Assembly (NCBI RefSeq): GCF_032108445.1
Contig: NZ_CP134876.1
Span: 6,891,680-6,955,679 of the forward strand
DNA: 64,000 nt
Reading direction: 5' to 3'
Source: Micromonospora halotolerans
GTDB taxonomy: Bacteria; Actinomycetota; Actinomycetes; Mycobacteriales; Micromonosporaceae
A model generated the notes under the pieces. The model searched no databases and was not told the origin of the DNA. It was given only the letters and a program-made list of their open reading frames with translations. Shown here piece by piece: positions 44,521-52,397 of this stretch (positions within the stretch are counted from its first letter, which is position 1; each line of letters opens with the position of its first letter). The position numbers and the translations under genes were made by a program.

Positions 44521-46211
44521 GAGGAAACGGTCTCCTTTCCGTCGCCCCGCTCGCCGGGACGGTGGTCCTCCGGCGGGCCGTCGCCCGCGCCGGACGGGCG
44601 GCGCCGGCCGAGCCGGCGGGTCACGGCCGCGAGCAGTGGCCGGACGTCGCGGGCGTCGGTCGCCCAGGCGACGGCGAGGAACAGCACGCCGACCACGACC
44701 CCGGACAGCATGCCCTGAACGAGGGCCTCCCCTGTCGTCGGGGTGCCGCCGGCGAGCCCGGCGAGTCCCCGGGCGGTGGCCGCGCCGCCGAGCCCCGCGA
44801 CGGCCGCGGCCAGCAGGCCGGCGGCGCCGGCCCGCCCGACGCCGGCCAGGGCGGCCGGGCCGGCGGAGCGGAGCACGGCGGCGATCAGCAGCCCGCCGAG
44901 CAGCAGCATGCCGGCGGAGGTGGCCAGGGTCACGGCGAGCACGCGGTCGGCGAGGGGCAGCAGGTGCCCGAGCAGCACGGCCAGCACCGGCACGCTGAGC
45001 CAGCCGAGGGCGGTGGCGACGGTGGCCGCCCGGGTCTCCCCCCGCGCGTAGAGGGCGCGGGTGAGCACCGCGAACAGGCCGTAGCCGAGCAGGCCGGGCG
45101 CGAAGCCGGCGATGCCGGCCGCGGCCGTGGCGGCGTCGGCCGGGTCGAAGAAGAAGTGCCCGACCGGGCCGGCCGTGCCGACCAGCGCGGCGGCCCCGAG
45201 CAGGCTGAACAGCACCACCCCGCGCACGGCCGGGGCGAGGGTGTCCCGGTAGGTGCGCTCGTCCCCGGTTGCCCGGGCCGCCACGAGCGTCGGGTACGCG
45301 GCCACCGCGAGCGGCACGGCCAGCACCGACCAGGGCAGGAAGTAGACCGTCTGGGCGAGGTTGTAGACGCCGACGTCGGCGGTCCGGCCGTAGGTGACCT
45401 GGTTGAGCGCGACGACCAGGGCGATCTGCTGGGCGGCGACGGTGACCACGCCGGCGACGGCCAGCCCACCGACCCGGGCCCGGGCGTCGGCGGGGAACCG
45501 GAAGCCGGGCCGGGGCCGCAGCCCGAGCCGGCGCAGCGGGACGAGCAGGGACAGCGACAGCACCACCACGCCGAGCGTGGTGCCACCGGAGAGCAGCAGC
45601 TCACCGCCGGAGCCGACCTCGCCGACGCCGGCCAGGCGTCCCTCCGCGGCGGTGAAGCCGAGGTAGACCACGATGACGGTGACGCTGGACAGCAGCGGGG
45701 CGATCACCGGCCAGGCGAACCGCCGGTGCGCCTGGAGGACCCCGGTGAGCACGATGCCGACGCCGTAGAGGGGCAACTGGGGGGCGAAGACCCGCAGCAT
45801 GCGGGCCCCGACCTCCTGCTGGGCGCCGTCCAGGCCGTGGCCGAGCACCCCCAGCAGCGGGTCGGCGAGCAGCGCCACCAGCACCGCGAGGGGCACCAGC
45901 AGGCTGAGCGTCCAGGTGAGCAGGGCGCCGGTGGTGGCGGCCACCGCCCGCCGGTCCCCCGCCTCGACCGCGCCGGCCAGCAGCGGTACGACGAGGCTGG
46001 CCAGCGCCCCACCGGCGACGATTTCGAAGATGAAGTTCGGGACGTAGTTCGCCACCAGGTAGGCGCCACCGAGGTCGGTGGGGGCGAGCGTCCAGGTGAA
46101 GACGGCGGTGCGGCCGAAGCCGGCCAGCCGGCTGACCACGGTGAGGACGGCGATGAGGGCGGCCGCTCCGGCCACGCGGCCGGCGCCGGCGAGGGGTGCC
46201 GGTTTCGTCAC
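44517..46211 (-). CDS. MurJ-like MOP-superfamily flippase
   Basis: 564 aa, about 14 helices, with the N-terminal pattern AAALIAVLTVVSRLAGFGRT, the conserved YLVANYVPNFIFEIVAGGAL of MurJ, and a Gly/Pro-rich C-terminal cytoplasmic tail. MurJ flips lipid II; this copy lies beside a glycosyltransferase and a PNPT-like protein, so it may move another lipid-linked glycan. The Arg at SRLAGFGR, important in MurJ, is present. Confidence 0.88.
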   Translation of the reverse strand: MTKPAPLAGAGRVAGAAALIAVLTVVSRLAGFGRTAVFTWTLAPTDLGGAYLVANYVPNFIFEIVAGGALASLVVPLLAGAVEAGDRRAVAATTGALLTWTLSLLVPLAVLVALLADPLLGVLGHGLDGAQQEVGARMLRVFAPQLPLYGVGIVLTGVLQAHRRFAWPVIAPLLSSVTVIVVYLGFTAAEGRLAGVGEVGSGGELLLSGGTTLGVVVLSLSLLVPLRRLGLRPRPGFRFPADARARVGGLAVAGVVTVAAQQIALVVALNQVTYGRTADVGVYNLAQTVYFLPWSVLAVPLAVAAYPTLVAARATGDERTYRDTLAPAVRGVVLFSLLGAAALVGTAGPVGHFFFDPADAATAAAGIAGFAPGLLGYGLFAVLTRALYARGETRAATVATALGWLSVPVLAVLLGHLLPLADRVLAVTLATSAGMLLLGGLLIAAVLRSAGPAALAGVGRAGAAGLLAAAVAGLGGAATARGLAGLAGGTPTTGEALVQGMLSGVVVGVLFLAVAWATDARDVRPLLAAVTRRLGRRRPSGAGDGPPEDHRPGERGDGKETVSS

Positions 46212-46212
46212 G

Positions 46213-47076
46213 TCAGTCGGCGAGCCGACCCAGCTCGTCGAGGTGCCGCAGCCCCGGGGTCCGCTGGATCACCTGGGTGAAGCTCACCTTCTCGCTGGCA
46301 GCGGTGAGGGCGGCGAGAACGGCCAGCACGCCGGCCCGGCCCAGTGGCCCGGTGCGCGCGGCCAGGCTCACCCCGAGCAGCGCGCCGAGCGCGTTGGCGC
46401 CGCTGTCGCCGACCATGACCCGCTCGTCGAGGTCCTCCCGGACCAGCCCGGCGGCCGCCCCGACCGCGCCCGCCGCGATGCCCCCGAACGGGCCGCGGGC
46501 GAGGGGCGTGCCGAGCAGCATGCCGGCCTTGAGCGCCCGGCCGGGGCGCAGGTCGAGCAGGTTGACCAGGTTGGCGGTGCCGGCCACCACGCCGGCGCCG
46601 AGCAGCACGTCGACCCCGCGGCGGAGGGCGCCGGCCGCCTGCCGGCGGGGGTGCGCGGCGACCCGCGGGTCGGCGGCGAGCAGCGCCGCCGCGCCGAGCC
46701 CGGCCACGCCCACTCCGGCGATCTTGACCAGCCCGGCGGTGACCCGCCCCTCGCGCAGCGCGGCCAGGTGCCCCGCGAACCCCTTGGCGGCCTTCTGGTC
46801 GGGGCGCGCGCCGACCACGTCGTCGTAGAGCCCGACGGAGCCCGCGCCCACGCCGGCGAGCAGCGCGGCCGCGCCCGCCGGGGCGCTGCCGGCGCCGAGC
46901 GCGCCGGCGGTGGCCGCGCCGACCGCGAGGGCGGGACCGGCGGCCAGGGTGACCGTGCGGCCCCGGAAGTTGGTGCGCTCCAGCGCCGGCGCACCCGGCG
47001 AGGTCCGCACCTCCCGCAGCACGTAGCGGGCGGCCAGCGCCCCGGCGCCGACGGCCAGCAGCCGACCCAGTCTCAC
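46213..47076 (-). CDS. Divergent MraY/WecA-superfamily membrane protein
   Basis: 287 aa. Three landmarks of polyprenyl-phosphate sugar-1-P transferases survive: GLYDDVVGA (Asp 85-86), NLVNLLDLRPGRALK (Asn 169, Asn 172, Asp 175) and GDSGANALGALLG (Asp 224). It is shorter than MraY (about 320-370 aa) and lacks the basic HHH loop. It may be an active phospho-sugar transferase starting the glycan that the next genes extend and flip, or a degenerate relative. Very Ala/Gly-rich. Confidence 0.75.
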   Translation of the reverse strand: MRLGRLLAVGAGALAARYVLREVRTSPGAPALERTNFRGRTVTLAAGPALAVGAATAGALGAGSAPAGAAALLAGVGAGSVGLYDDVVGARPDQKAAKGFAGHLAALREGRVTAGLVKIAGVGVAGLGAAALLAADPRVAAHPRRQAAGALRRGVDVLLGAGVVAGTANLVNLLDLRPGRALKAGMLLGTPLARGPFGGIAAGAVGAAAGLVREDLDERVMVGDSGANALGALLGVSLAARTGPLGRAGVLAVLAALTAASEKVSFTQVIQRTPGLRHLDELGRLAD

Positions 47077-47122
47077 GCGACCCCTCCGATCCGGATGTTG
47101 AGCGCGACGCGGTACGGACCGG

Positions 47123-48064
47123 TCACTGGGGCAGTCTAGGCAGCAGCGCGCTGGCGTTGTCGCCGACGCCGTACTGGCCGGCCTTCTTCTCGGTCAGCTG
47201 CTGCACCAGGGCCAGGCTGGTGACCAGCTGCCCCTGCACGGTGTTGGCGTTGTCGACGGTCGAGATGGTCTGGGACAGCACCGGGTCGCCCCGGACCACG
47301 GAGACCACGTTGCCGCCGGCCGAGCCCATGCCGCCGACCACGATCGCGCCGGTCCGGTCGAACTGCTCGGCGATCTTCACCACCGACTCGTCCTTCTCCG
47401 CCGAGTACTTGTCGACGTACGGCTGGCCGCTGACCAGCACGACCGCCTCGGCGGCGCCGCCGATCTTGTCCTGCGGCGTGAGGTAGCCGGAGTTGGTGTA
47501 CTGCTGGACCACCGCCCGGCGGTCCGCGTCACTCACCGCCGGGCTGCCCTGCGGCCGGTCCAGCAGCACGCTGGCGAGCAGCGCGCTGGAGGTCTCCACA
47601 CCGTGCCCGTTGCCCGGCAGGCCGGAGGTGGGCACGCTGTTCGGGCGGGCCGCCGTGACGGCCAGCTCCAGCAGGTTGTTGTTGCTGTCCGGGTTGATGA
47701 ACTTGTCCTGGACGTCGATCCGGGCGGTGACGTTGGCCCCGGCCAGCTGGAGCATCTTCATGACGCCCTCGGTGTGGTCCCGGCCGCTGGGCAGGCTGAG
47801 CACCAGGACACGCCGGCCGTTCAGCTTGCCGGGGAGGATGACCTGCGCCATCTCGGCGGCGAAGTCCTCCTCCATGTCCAGTTCCTTCTGGAGGCTGTTG
47901 ACCGACTGGCGCATCAGCGAGTTGTCCTTGCTGAGCCCGTTGACCCGCTCCTTGAGCGAGTCGGCCACCGGACCGTTCAGGGCGGCCGTGCCGACCACCA
48001 GGCCGATGGCCAGCGCCAGGAAGACCGCGGTGAGGGACACCACGTGGTAGCGGAAGTTGATCAC
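47123..48064 (-). CDS. steB: SteB/MctB-type envelope protein (DUF3186, annotated copper transporter)
   Basis: 313 aa. MINFRYHVVSLTAVFLALAIGLVVGTA is the family's invariant N-terminal anchor. A coiled coil (about 30-70) and a periplasmic domain follow. The family includes Rv1698/MctB, described as copper-related, and SteB, which acts with SteA in cell separation. The adjacent steA supports the latter. Confidence 0.92.
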   Translation of the reverse strand: MINFRYHVVSLTAVFLALAIGLVVGTAALNGPVADSLKERVNGLSKDNSLMRQSVNSLQKELDMEEDFAAEMAQVILPGKLNGRRVLVLSLPSGRDHTEGVMKMLQLAGANVTARIDVQDKFINPDSNNNLLELAVTAARPNSVPTSGLPGNGHGVETSSALLASVLLDRPQGSPAVSDADRRAVVQQYTNSGYLTPQDKIGGAAEAVVLVSGQPYVDKYSAEKDESVVKIAEQFDRTGAIVVGGMGSAGGNVVSVVRGDPVLSQTISTVDNANTVQGQLVTSLALVQQLTEKKAGQYGVGDNASALLPRLPQ

Positions 48065-48091
48065 GCTTGCAGCCTCTTGATCGTCGGGGAG

Positions 48092-49270
48092 CTAGAAGAT
48101 CTGGCCGAGCCGGAACACGAAATTGTCCCACCACTCCGACACCACACCCAAATACGCCTTCCCGACTGTGGAGACCGCCACCGCCGAGGCCATCGCGGCC
48201 ACCGCCGAGAGGATGAGCAGCAGCAGCGAGGACCCGGAGATGCTCTGCCGGTAGAGCCGGCTCACGCCCTTGGCGTCGACCAGCTTGCCGCCCACCTTGA
48301 GGCGGGTCAGGAAGGTCGAGGCCATGCCACCGCGGCCCTTGTCGAGGAACTCCACCAGGGTGGCGTGGGTGCCGACGGCCACCAGCAGCGAGGCGCCCTT
48401 CTCGTCGGCCAGCAGCATGGCCAGGTCCTCGCTGGTGGCCGCGGCCGGGAAGGTGATCGCCGGCACACCGAGGCCCTCGACCCGGGCCAGGCCCGGCGCC
48501 CGGCCGTCCGGGTAGGCGTGCACGATCACCTCGGCGCCGCAGCGCAGCACGTCGTCGGTGACCGAGTCCATGTCGCCGATGATCATGTCAGGGGTGTAGC
48601 CGGCCTCGACCAGCGCGTCGGCGCCGCCGTCCACGCCGATGAGCACCGGCTTGAACTCCCGGATGTAGGGGCGCAGCACGTCGAGGTCGGCCTTGTAGTC
48701 GTAGCCCCGGACCACGATGAGGCAGTGCCGGCCCTGGATCTGGGTCTGGATCTCCGGCACGCCGACGCCGTCGAGGAGCAGGTCGCGCTCCTGCCGGAGG
48801 TAGTCCATGGTGTTGGCGGCGAACGCCTCCAACTGCACCGACAGCCCCTCGCGGGCGTCGGCCATCGACTTGGCCACCGTCTCGGCGTCCTGCAGGGCGC
48901 CGTGCGCGACCGGCTCCTCGCCGACGAAGACCGTGTTGCCCTCGATGCGCACCACGTCGCCCTCGCGGATCTGCTCGAAGACGCTCTCGCCGAGGTCGTC
49001 CAGGAGCGGGATGCCGGCCGCGATCAGCACCTCGGGGCCGAGGTTCGGGTAGCGCCCGGACACCGACGGCTTGGCGTTCAGCACGGCGGCGACACCGACG
49101 GCCACCAGCGAGTCGGCCGCCACCCGGTCCAGGTCGACGTGGTCGATGACCGCGATGTCGCCCGGGCGGAGCCGGCCGACCAGCCGTTTCGTCCGGCGGT
49201 CGAGGCGCGCGGTACCGAGGATCGAGCCCGGTTCCGCGTTCCGGGTCCGGCGCAACGTGGGTAGACGCAT
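48092..49270 (-). CDS. steA: SteA, cytokinetic-ring / thiamine pyrophosphokinase-like protein
   Basis: 392 aa. RLRPGDIAVIDHVDLDRVAADSL near 37, IVVRGYDYKADLDVL and PDMIIGDMDSV near 215-245 (thiamine pyrophosphokinase-like metal site). C-terminal helix (SSLLLLILSAVAAMASAVAV). The order recN-steA-steB-pyrG is conserved from mycobacteria. ATG 49270 is preferred; ATG 49279 is an alternative. Confidence 0.93.
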   Translation of the reverse strand: MRLPTLRRTRNAEPGSILGTARLDRRTKRLVGRLRPGDIAVIDHVDLDRVAADSLVAVGVAAVLNAKPSVSGRYPNLGPEVLIAAGIPLLDDLGESVFEQIREGDVVRIEGNTVFVGEEPVAHGALQDAETVAKSMADAREGLSVQLEAFAANTMDYLRQERDLLLDGVGVPEIQTQIQGRHCLIVVRGYDYKADLDVLRPYIREFKPVLIGVDGGADALVEAGYTPDMIIGDMDSVTDDVLRCGAEVIVHAYPDGRAPGLARVEGLGVPAITFPAAATSEDLAMLLADEKGASLLVAVGTHATLVEFLDKGRGGMASTFLTRLKVGGKLVDAKGVSRLYRQSISGSSLLLLILSAVAAMASAVAVSTVGKAYLGVVSEWWDNFVFRLGQIF

Positions 49271-49340
49271 CGTGACCATCCTGGCATGTGAGGCAGGTTT
49301 TGCTGTCGCGACATGCCTGAGCAGGGCCGCCTACCCAGGG

Positions 49341-49370
49341 AAGCACACCGGAGCGCACGCCGGTGTGCTT
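49341..49370 (-). terminator. recN terminator hairpin
   Basis: AAGCACACCGG (49341-49351) and CCGGTGTGCTT (49360-49370) form a perfect 11-bp stem with an 8-nt loop. An overlapping GAGCGCA/TGCGCTC pairing is an alternative structure. Confidence 0.8.
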
Positions 49371-49388
49371 GCGCTCACAATCTCGGGA

Positions 49389-51146
49389 TCAGGGGCGCCT
49401 TTCCTTGGCCGCCACCGCCAGGAGCTCCTCGGCATGCGCGATACCCAGATCCGAGTCCGGCAAACCGGCGAGCATCCGGGCCAGCTCGCGGGCCCGCTCG
49501 GTGTCCTCCACCACCCGCACGCCGCTCGTGGTGACCGCTCCCCCGGTGTCCTTCGCCACCACCAGGTGCCGGTCGGCGAACGCCGCGACCTGCGGCAGGT
49601 GGGTGACCACGAGCACCTGGTGGCTGCGGGCCAGCCGGGCCAGCCGGCGGCCGATCTCCACCGCGGCCTGCCCGCCGACGCCCGCGTCGACCTCGTCGAA
49701 GACCAGGGTGGGCGGGCCGCCGGAGCCGGCGAAGACCACCTCGATGGCGAGCATCACCCGGGACAGCTCGCCACCGGAGGCGCCCCGCTGCAACGGCAGC
49801 GCCGGAGCGCCCGGGTGGGCGAGCAGCCGCAGCTCCACCTCGTCGGCGCCGTCCGGGCCGACGCCGGCCTCGACCCCGTTGACCGGCAGGCTCGGCTCGG
49901 CCCGCCCGGCCGGCCGGGGCAGCACGGCCACGTCGATCCGGGCGTGCGGCATGGCCAGCCCGGCCAGCTCGACGGTGACCTGCTCGGCGAAGCGGACCGC
50001 GGCCTCCTGTCGGGAGGTGGAGACCCGGCCGGCCAGGTCGGCCACCTCACCGGCGAGCCGGGCCGCCTCCCGGTCCAGCTCGTCCAGCAGGTCGTCGGAG
50101 GTGTTCAGGTCGGACAGTCGGGTGCGGGCCCGCTCGGCCCAGGCGATCACCCCGTCGACGTCGTCGGCGTACTTCCGGGTGAGGCCGCGCAGCGCGGCCC
50201 GGCGCTCGTAGACGGTCTGCAGGCGGGCCGGGTCGGCGTCCAGCGCGGCCAGGTAGGTCGACAGCTCGGCGGAGACGTCGGTGACCAGGGTGGCCGCCTC
50301 CTCCAGCCGGGCGGCAAGCTCGCCCAGGGCAGGGTCGGTGCCGGCCTGCGCCTCCAGGGTGCGCCGGGCGGTGCCGAGCAGGGCGGTGGCGTCGGGGGTG
50401 TCGTCGGCCGCCTCCACGCCGCCGGCCACGCACTGCTGGGCCAGCTGGGCCGCGGTGCGCAGCCCCTCGGCGTGCTCCAGGCGCTGCGCCTCCGCCTTCA
50501 GCTCGTCGTCCTCGCCCGGCTGCGGGTCGACCCGGGTGATCTCGTCGAGGCCGAGCCGGAGCAGGTCGGCCTCCTGGTTGCGCTCGCGCGCGTTGCGCCG
50601 CCGGTCGGCCAGGTCGTCGACCACCGCCCGCCACCGGGTGTGCGTCTCGCGCAGCGCGTCGAGCAGCTTCTCGTGCTCCGGGCCGGCGAACCGGTCGAGC
50701 GCGGCCCGCTGCTCGGCGGGGCGCAGCAGGCGCAGCTGGTCGGACTGGCCGTGCACGGCCACCACCTGCTCGCCGACCTCGCCCAGCATCGACACCGGCA
50801 TGCCGCGGCCGCCCAGGTGCGCGCGGGACCGGCCCTCGACGGTGACCGTGCGGCTCAGCAGCAGCGAGCCGTCCTCGTCGGGTTCGCCGCCCGCGTCGAT
50901 GATCCGGGCGTGCACCGTCTCGGCCACCCGGCCGTCCAGGCGCAGCCGGCCCTCCACCACGGCGCGGCCCGGTTGGGCCCGGACCCGGCCGGCGTCGGCC
51001 CGGCCGCCGAAGAGCAGACCCAGGCCGGTCACCACCATCGTCTTGCCCGCACCGGTCTCGCCGGTGATGACGTTCATCCCGCCGGTCAGCGGCAGCGTGG
51101 TGTCCTCGATGACGCCCAGTCCGGTGATGCGCAGCTCTTCCAGCAC
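49389..51146 (-). CDS. recN: DNA repair protein RecN
   Basis: 585 aa SMC-like ATPase. Walker A GETGAGKTMVVTGL near 29, central coiled coil, C-terminal GASGGELSRVMLAIEVV signature and FDEVDAGVGG Walker B. Acts in double-strand break repair. GTG 51146. In mycobacteria nadK lies directly upstream; here a protease and regulator are inserted. Confidence 0.97.
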   Translation of the reverse strand: MLEELRITGLGVIEDTTLPLTGGMNVITGETGAGKTMVVTGLGLLFGGRADAGRVRAQPGRAVVEGRLRLDGRVAETVHARIIDAGGEPDEDGSLLLSRTVTVEGRSRAHLGGRGMPVSMLGEVGEQVVAVHGQSDQLRLLRPAEQRAALDRFAGPEHEKLLDALRETHTRWRAVVDDLADRRRNARERNQEADLLRLGLDEITRVDPQPGEDDELKAEAQRLEHAEGLRTAAQLAQQCVAGGVEAADDTPDATALLGTARRTLEAQAGTDPALGELAARLEEAATLVTDVSAELSTYLAALDADPARLQTVYERRAALRGLTRKYADDVDGVIAWAERARTRLSDLNTSDDLLDELDREAARLAGEVADLAGRVSTSRQEAAVRFAEQVTVELAGLAMPHARIDVAVLPRPAGRAEPSLPVNGVEAGVGPDGADEVELRLLAHPGAPALPLQRGASGGELSRVMLAIEVVFAGSGGPPTLVFDEVDAGVGGQAAVEIGRRLARLARSHQVLVVTHLPQVAAFADRHLVVAKDTGGAVTTSGVRVVEDTERARELARMLAGLPDSDLGIAHAEELLAVAAKERRP

Positions 51147-51225
51147 AGCACCCGACAGTAGACGCGTCCTCCGACACTTGACCAGCCGGCGCGGTGCCGC
51201 TGGCGGGGTCGTACAGTTCTGCCCC

Positions 51226-52212
51226 GTGCTCGACGTGATCGGCCTGACCCCCGACGAGGAGCGGCTCTACCGCTGCCTCGTGCAGCTCACGACCGCGCGG
51301 GTCGACGAGTTGGCCGGGCGGCTGGGCCGCCCGCCCGGGGAGATCCTCGCCCAGCTCGACGCCCTGCGCGGCAAGGGACTGGTGCCGCCGGCCGGGCCGG
51401 AGCCCGACGCGCCGCTGCGGCCGCTGGCCCCCGACGTTCCGCTCGGTGAGGCGCTGCTGCGCCGGCAGGCGGCGCTGGAGGCGGCGCGCGCGGCGGTCAC
51501 CCAGCTCACCGAGGAGTACCGGGCCGGGATGCGGCGGCACAACGCCGACCATCTGGTCGAGGTGATCACCGGGGCGCGGGCGCTGCGCGAGCGCCTGCGC
51601 GACCTGCAGAACGGCGCCCGGGACGAGGTGCTCTGGTTCTGCCGGGCCAACCCGCTGGCCATGCCGGGCCAGGAGAACGTCGAGGAGTTCGACGCGCTGG
51701 CCCGCGGGGTCCGCTACCGGGCCATCTACGAGCGCGAGATGCTCCTCGAACCGGGCGCCCTGGCCGACGTCGAGCAGGGCGTCCGCGCCGGCGAGCAGGC
51801 CCGGGTCCTCGACCGGCTGCCCGTCCGGCTGGCGGTCGTCGACGGCCGGACGGCGGTCTGCCCGCTGGTCCCGGAACGGGGCGGCGGGGAACCGACCGCC
51901 GCGGTGATCGGCCGCAGCCAACTGCTCGACGCCCTGGTCGCCCTCTTCGAGAGCCACTGGCTGATGGCGACGCCGGTGAGCTCGTCGGCCGCGCCGGTCG
52001 AGGACCGGGCGGCCGGCGGGTACCGGCCGGACGCCGACGAGGTCCGACTGCTGTCGCTCTTCGTGGCCGGAGTGCCGGACAAGTCCATCGCCTCCCAGCT
52101 CGGCGTGAGCCGCCGCACGGTGCAGCGGCGTCTCGCCGATCTGATGACCGTGGCCGGGGTCGACACCCGGCCGGGTCTGGCCTACCAGGCCGCCCGTCGC
52201 GGCTGGCTCTGA
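51226..52212 (+). CDS. TrmB-like / LuxR-HTH transcriptional regulator
   Basis: 328 aa. N-terminal winged helix (EERLYRCLVQLTTARVDELAGRLG), a coiled-coil linker (RRQAALEAARAAVTQLTEEY), a middle ligand-type domain and a C-terminal HTH (DKSIASQLGVSRRTVQRRLADL). No ribosome-binding site before GTG 51226, suggesting leaderless translation. Convergent with the S8 protease gene, which it may regulate. Confidence 0.85.
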   Translation: MLDVIGLTPDEERLYRCLVQLTTARVDELAGRLGRPPGEILAQLDALRGKGLVPPAGPEPDAPLRPLAPDVPLGEALLRRQAALEAARAAVTQLTEEYRAGMRRHNADHLVEVITGARALRERLRDLQNGARDEVLWFCRANPLAMPGQENVEEFDALARGVRYRAIYEREMLLEPGALADVEQGVRAGEQARVLDRLPVRLAVVDGRTAVCPLVPERGGGEPTAAVIGRSQLLDALVALFESHWLMATPVSSSAAPVEDRAAGGYRPDADEVRLLSLFVAGVPDKSIASQLGVSRRTVQRRLADLMTVAGVDTRPGLAYQAARRGWL

Positions 52213-52298
52213 CCCGTCCGACACCCCGCCACCGGCCGCGCCGCCGCCGGCCCCGCCTCCCGAGTACGGTGCCGGCGGCAGCGACCGGCCGTGGCGCC

Positions 52299-52339
52299 GT
52301 CCGTGGCGCCCACCACCCGGAGGGGCGGGCACCACGGAC
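52299..52339. terminator. Hairpin between regulator and S8 protease, first
   Basis: 13-bp stem with one mismatch (52299-52311 with 52327-52339) and 15-nt loop, 87 bp past the regulator stop. Confidence 0.6.
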
Positions 52340-52354
52340 GGACGGGGGGTGACG

Positions 52355-52390
52355 TCCACGCGGGCGAGGGGGGGGTCCGTCCCGCGTGGA
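52355..52390. terminator. Hairpin between regulator and S8 protease, second
   Basis: TCCACGCGGG (52355-52364) pairs with CCCGCGTGGA (52381-52390), just 8 bp beyond the protease stop at 52398. Confidence 0.65.
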
Positions 52391-52397
52391 GGTCCGC

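Noticed and set aside
41312..44998. 1228-codon plus-strand frame across three minus-strand genes
   Set aside because: Low-complexity Arg/Gly/Pro/His product with no domain; the genes on the other strand are clearly coding.
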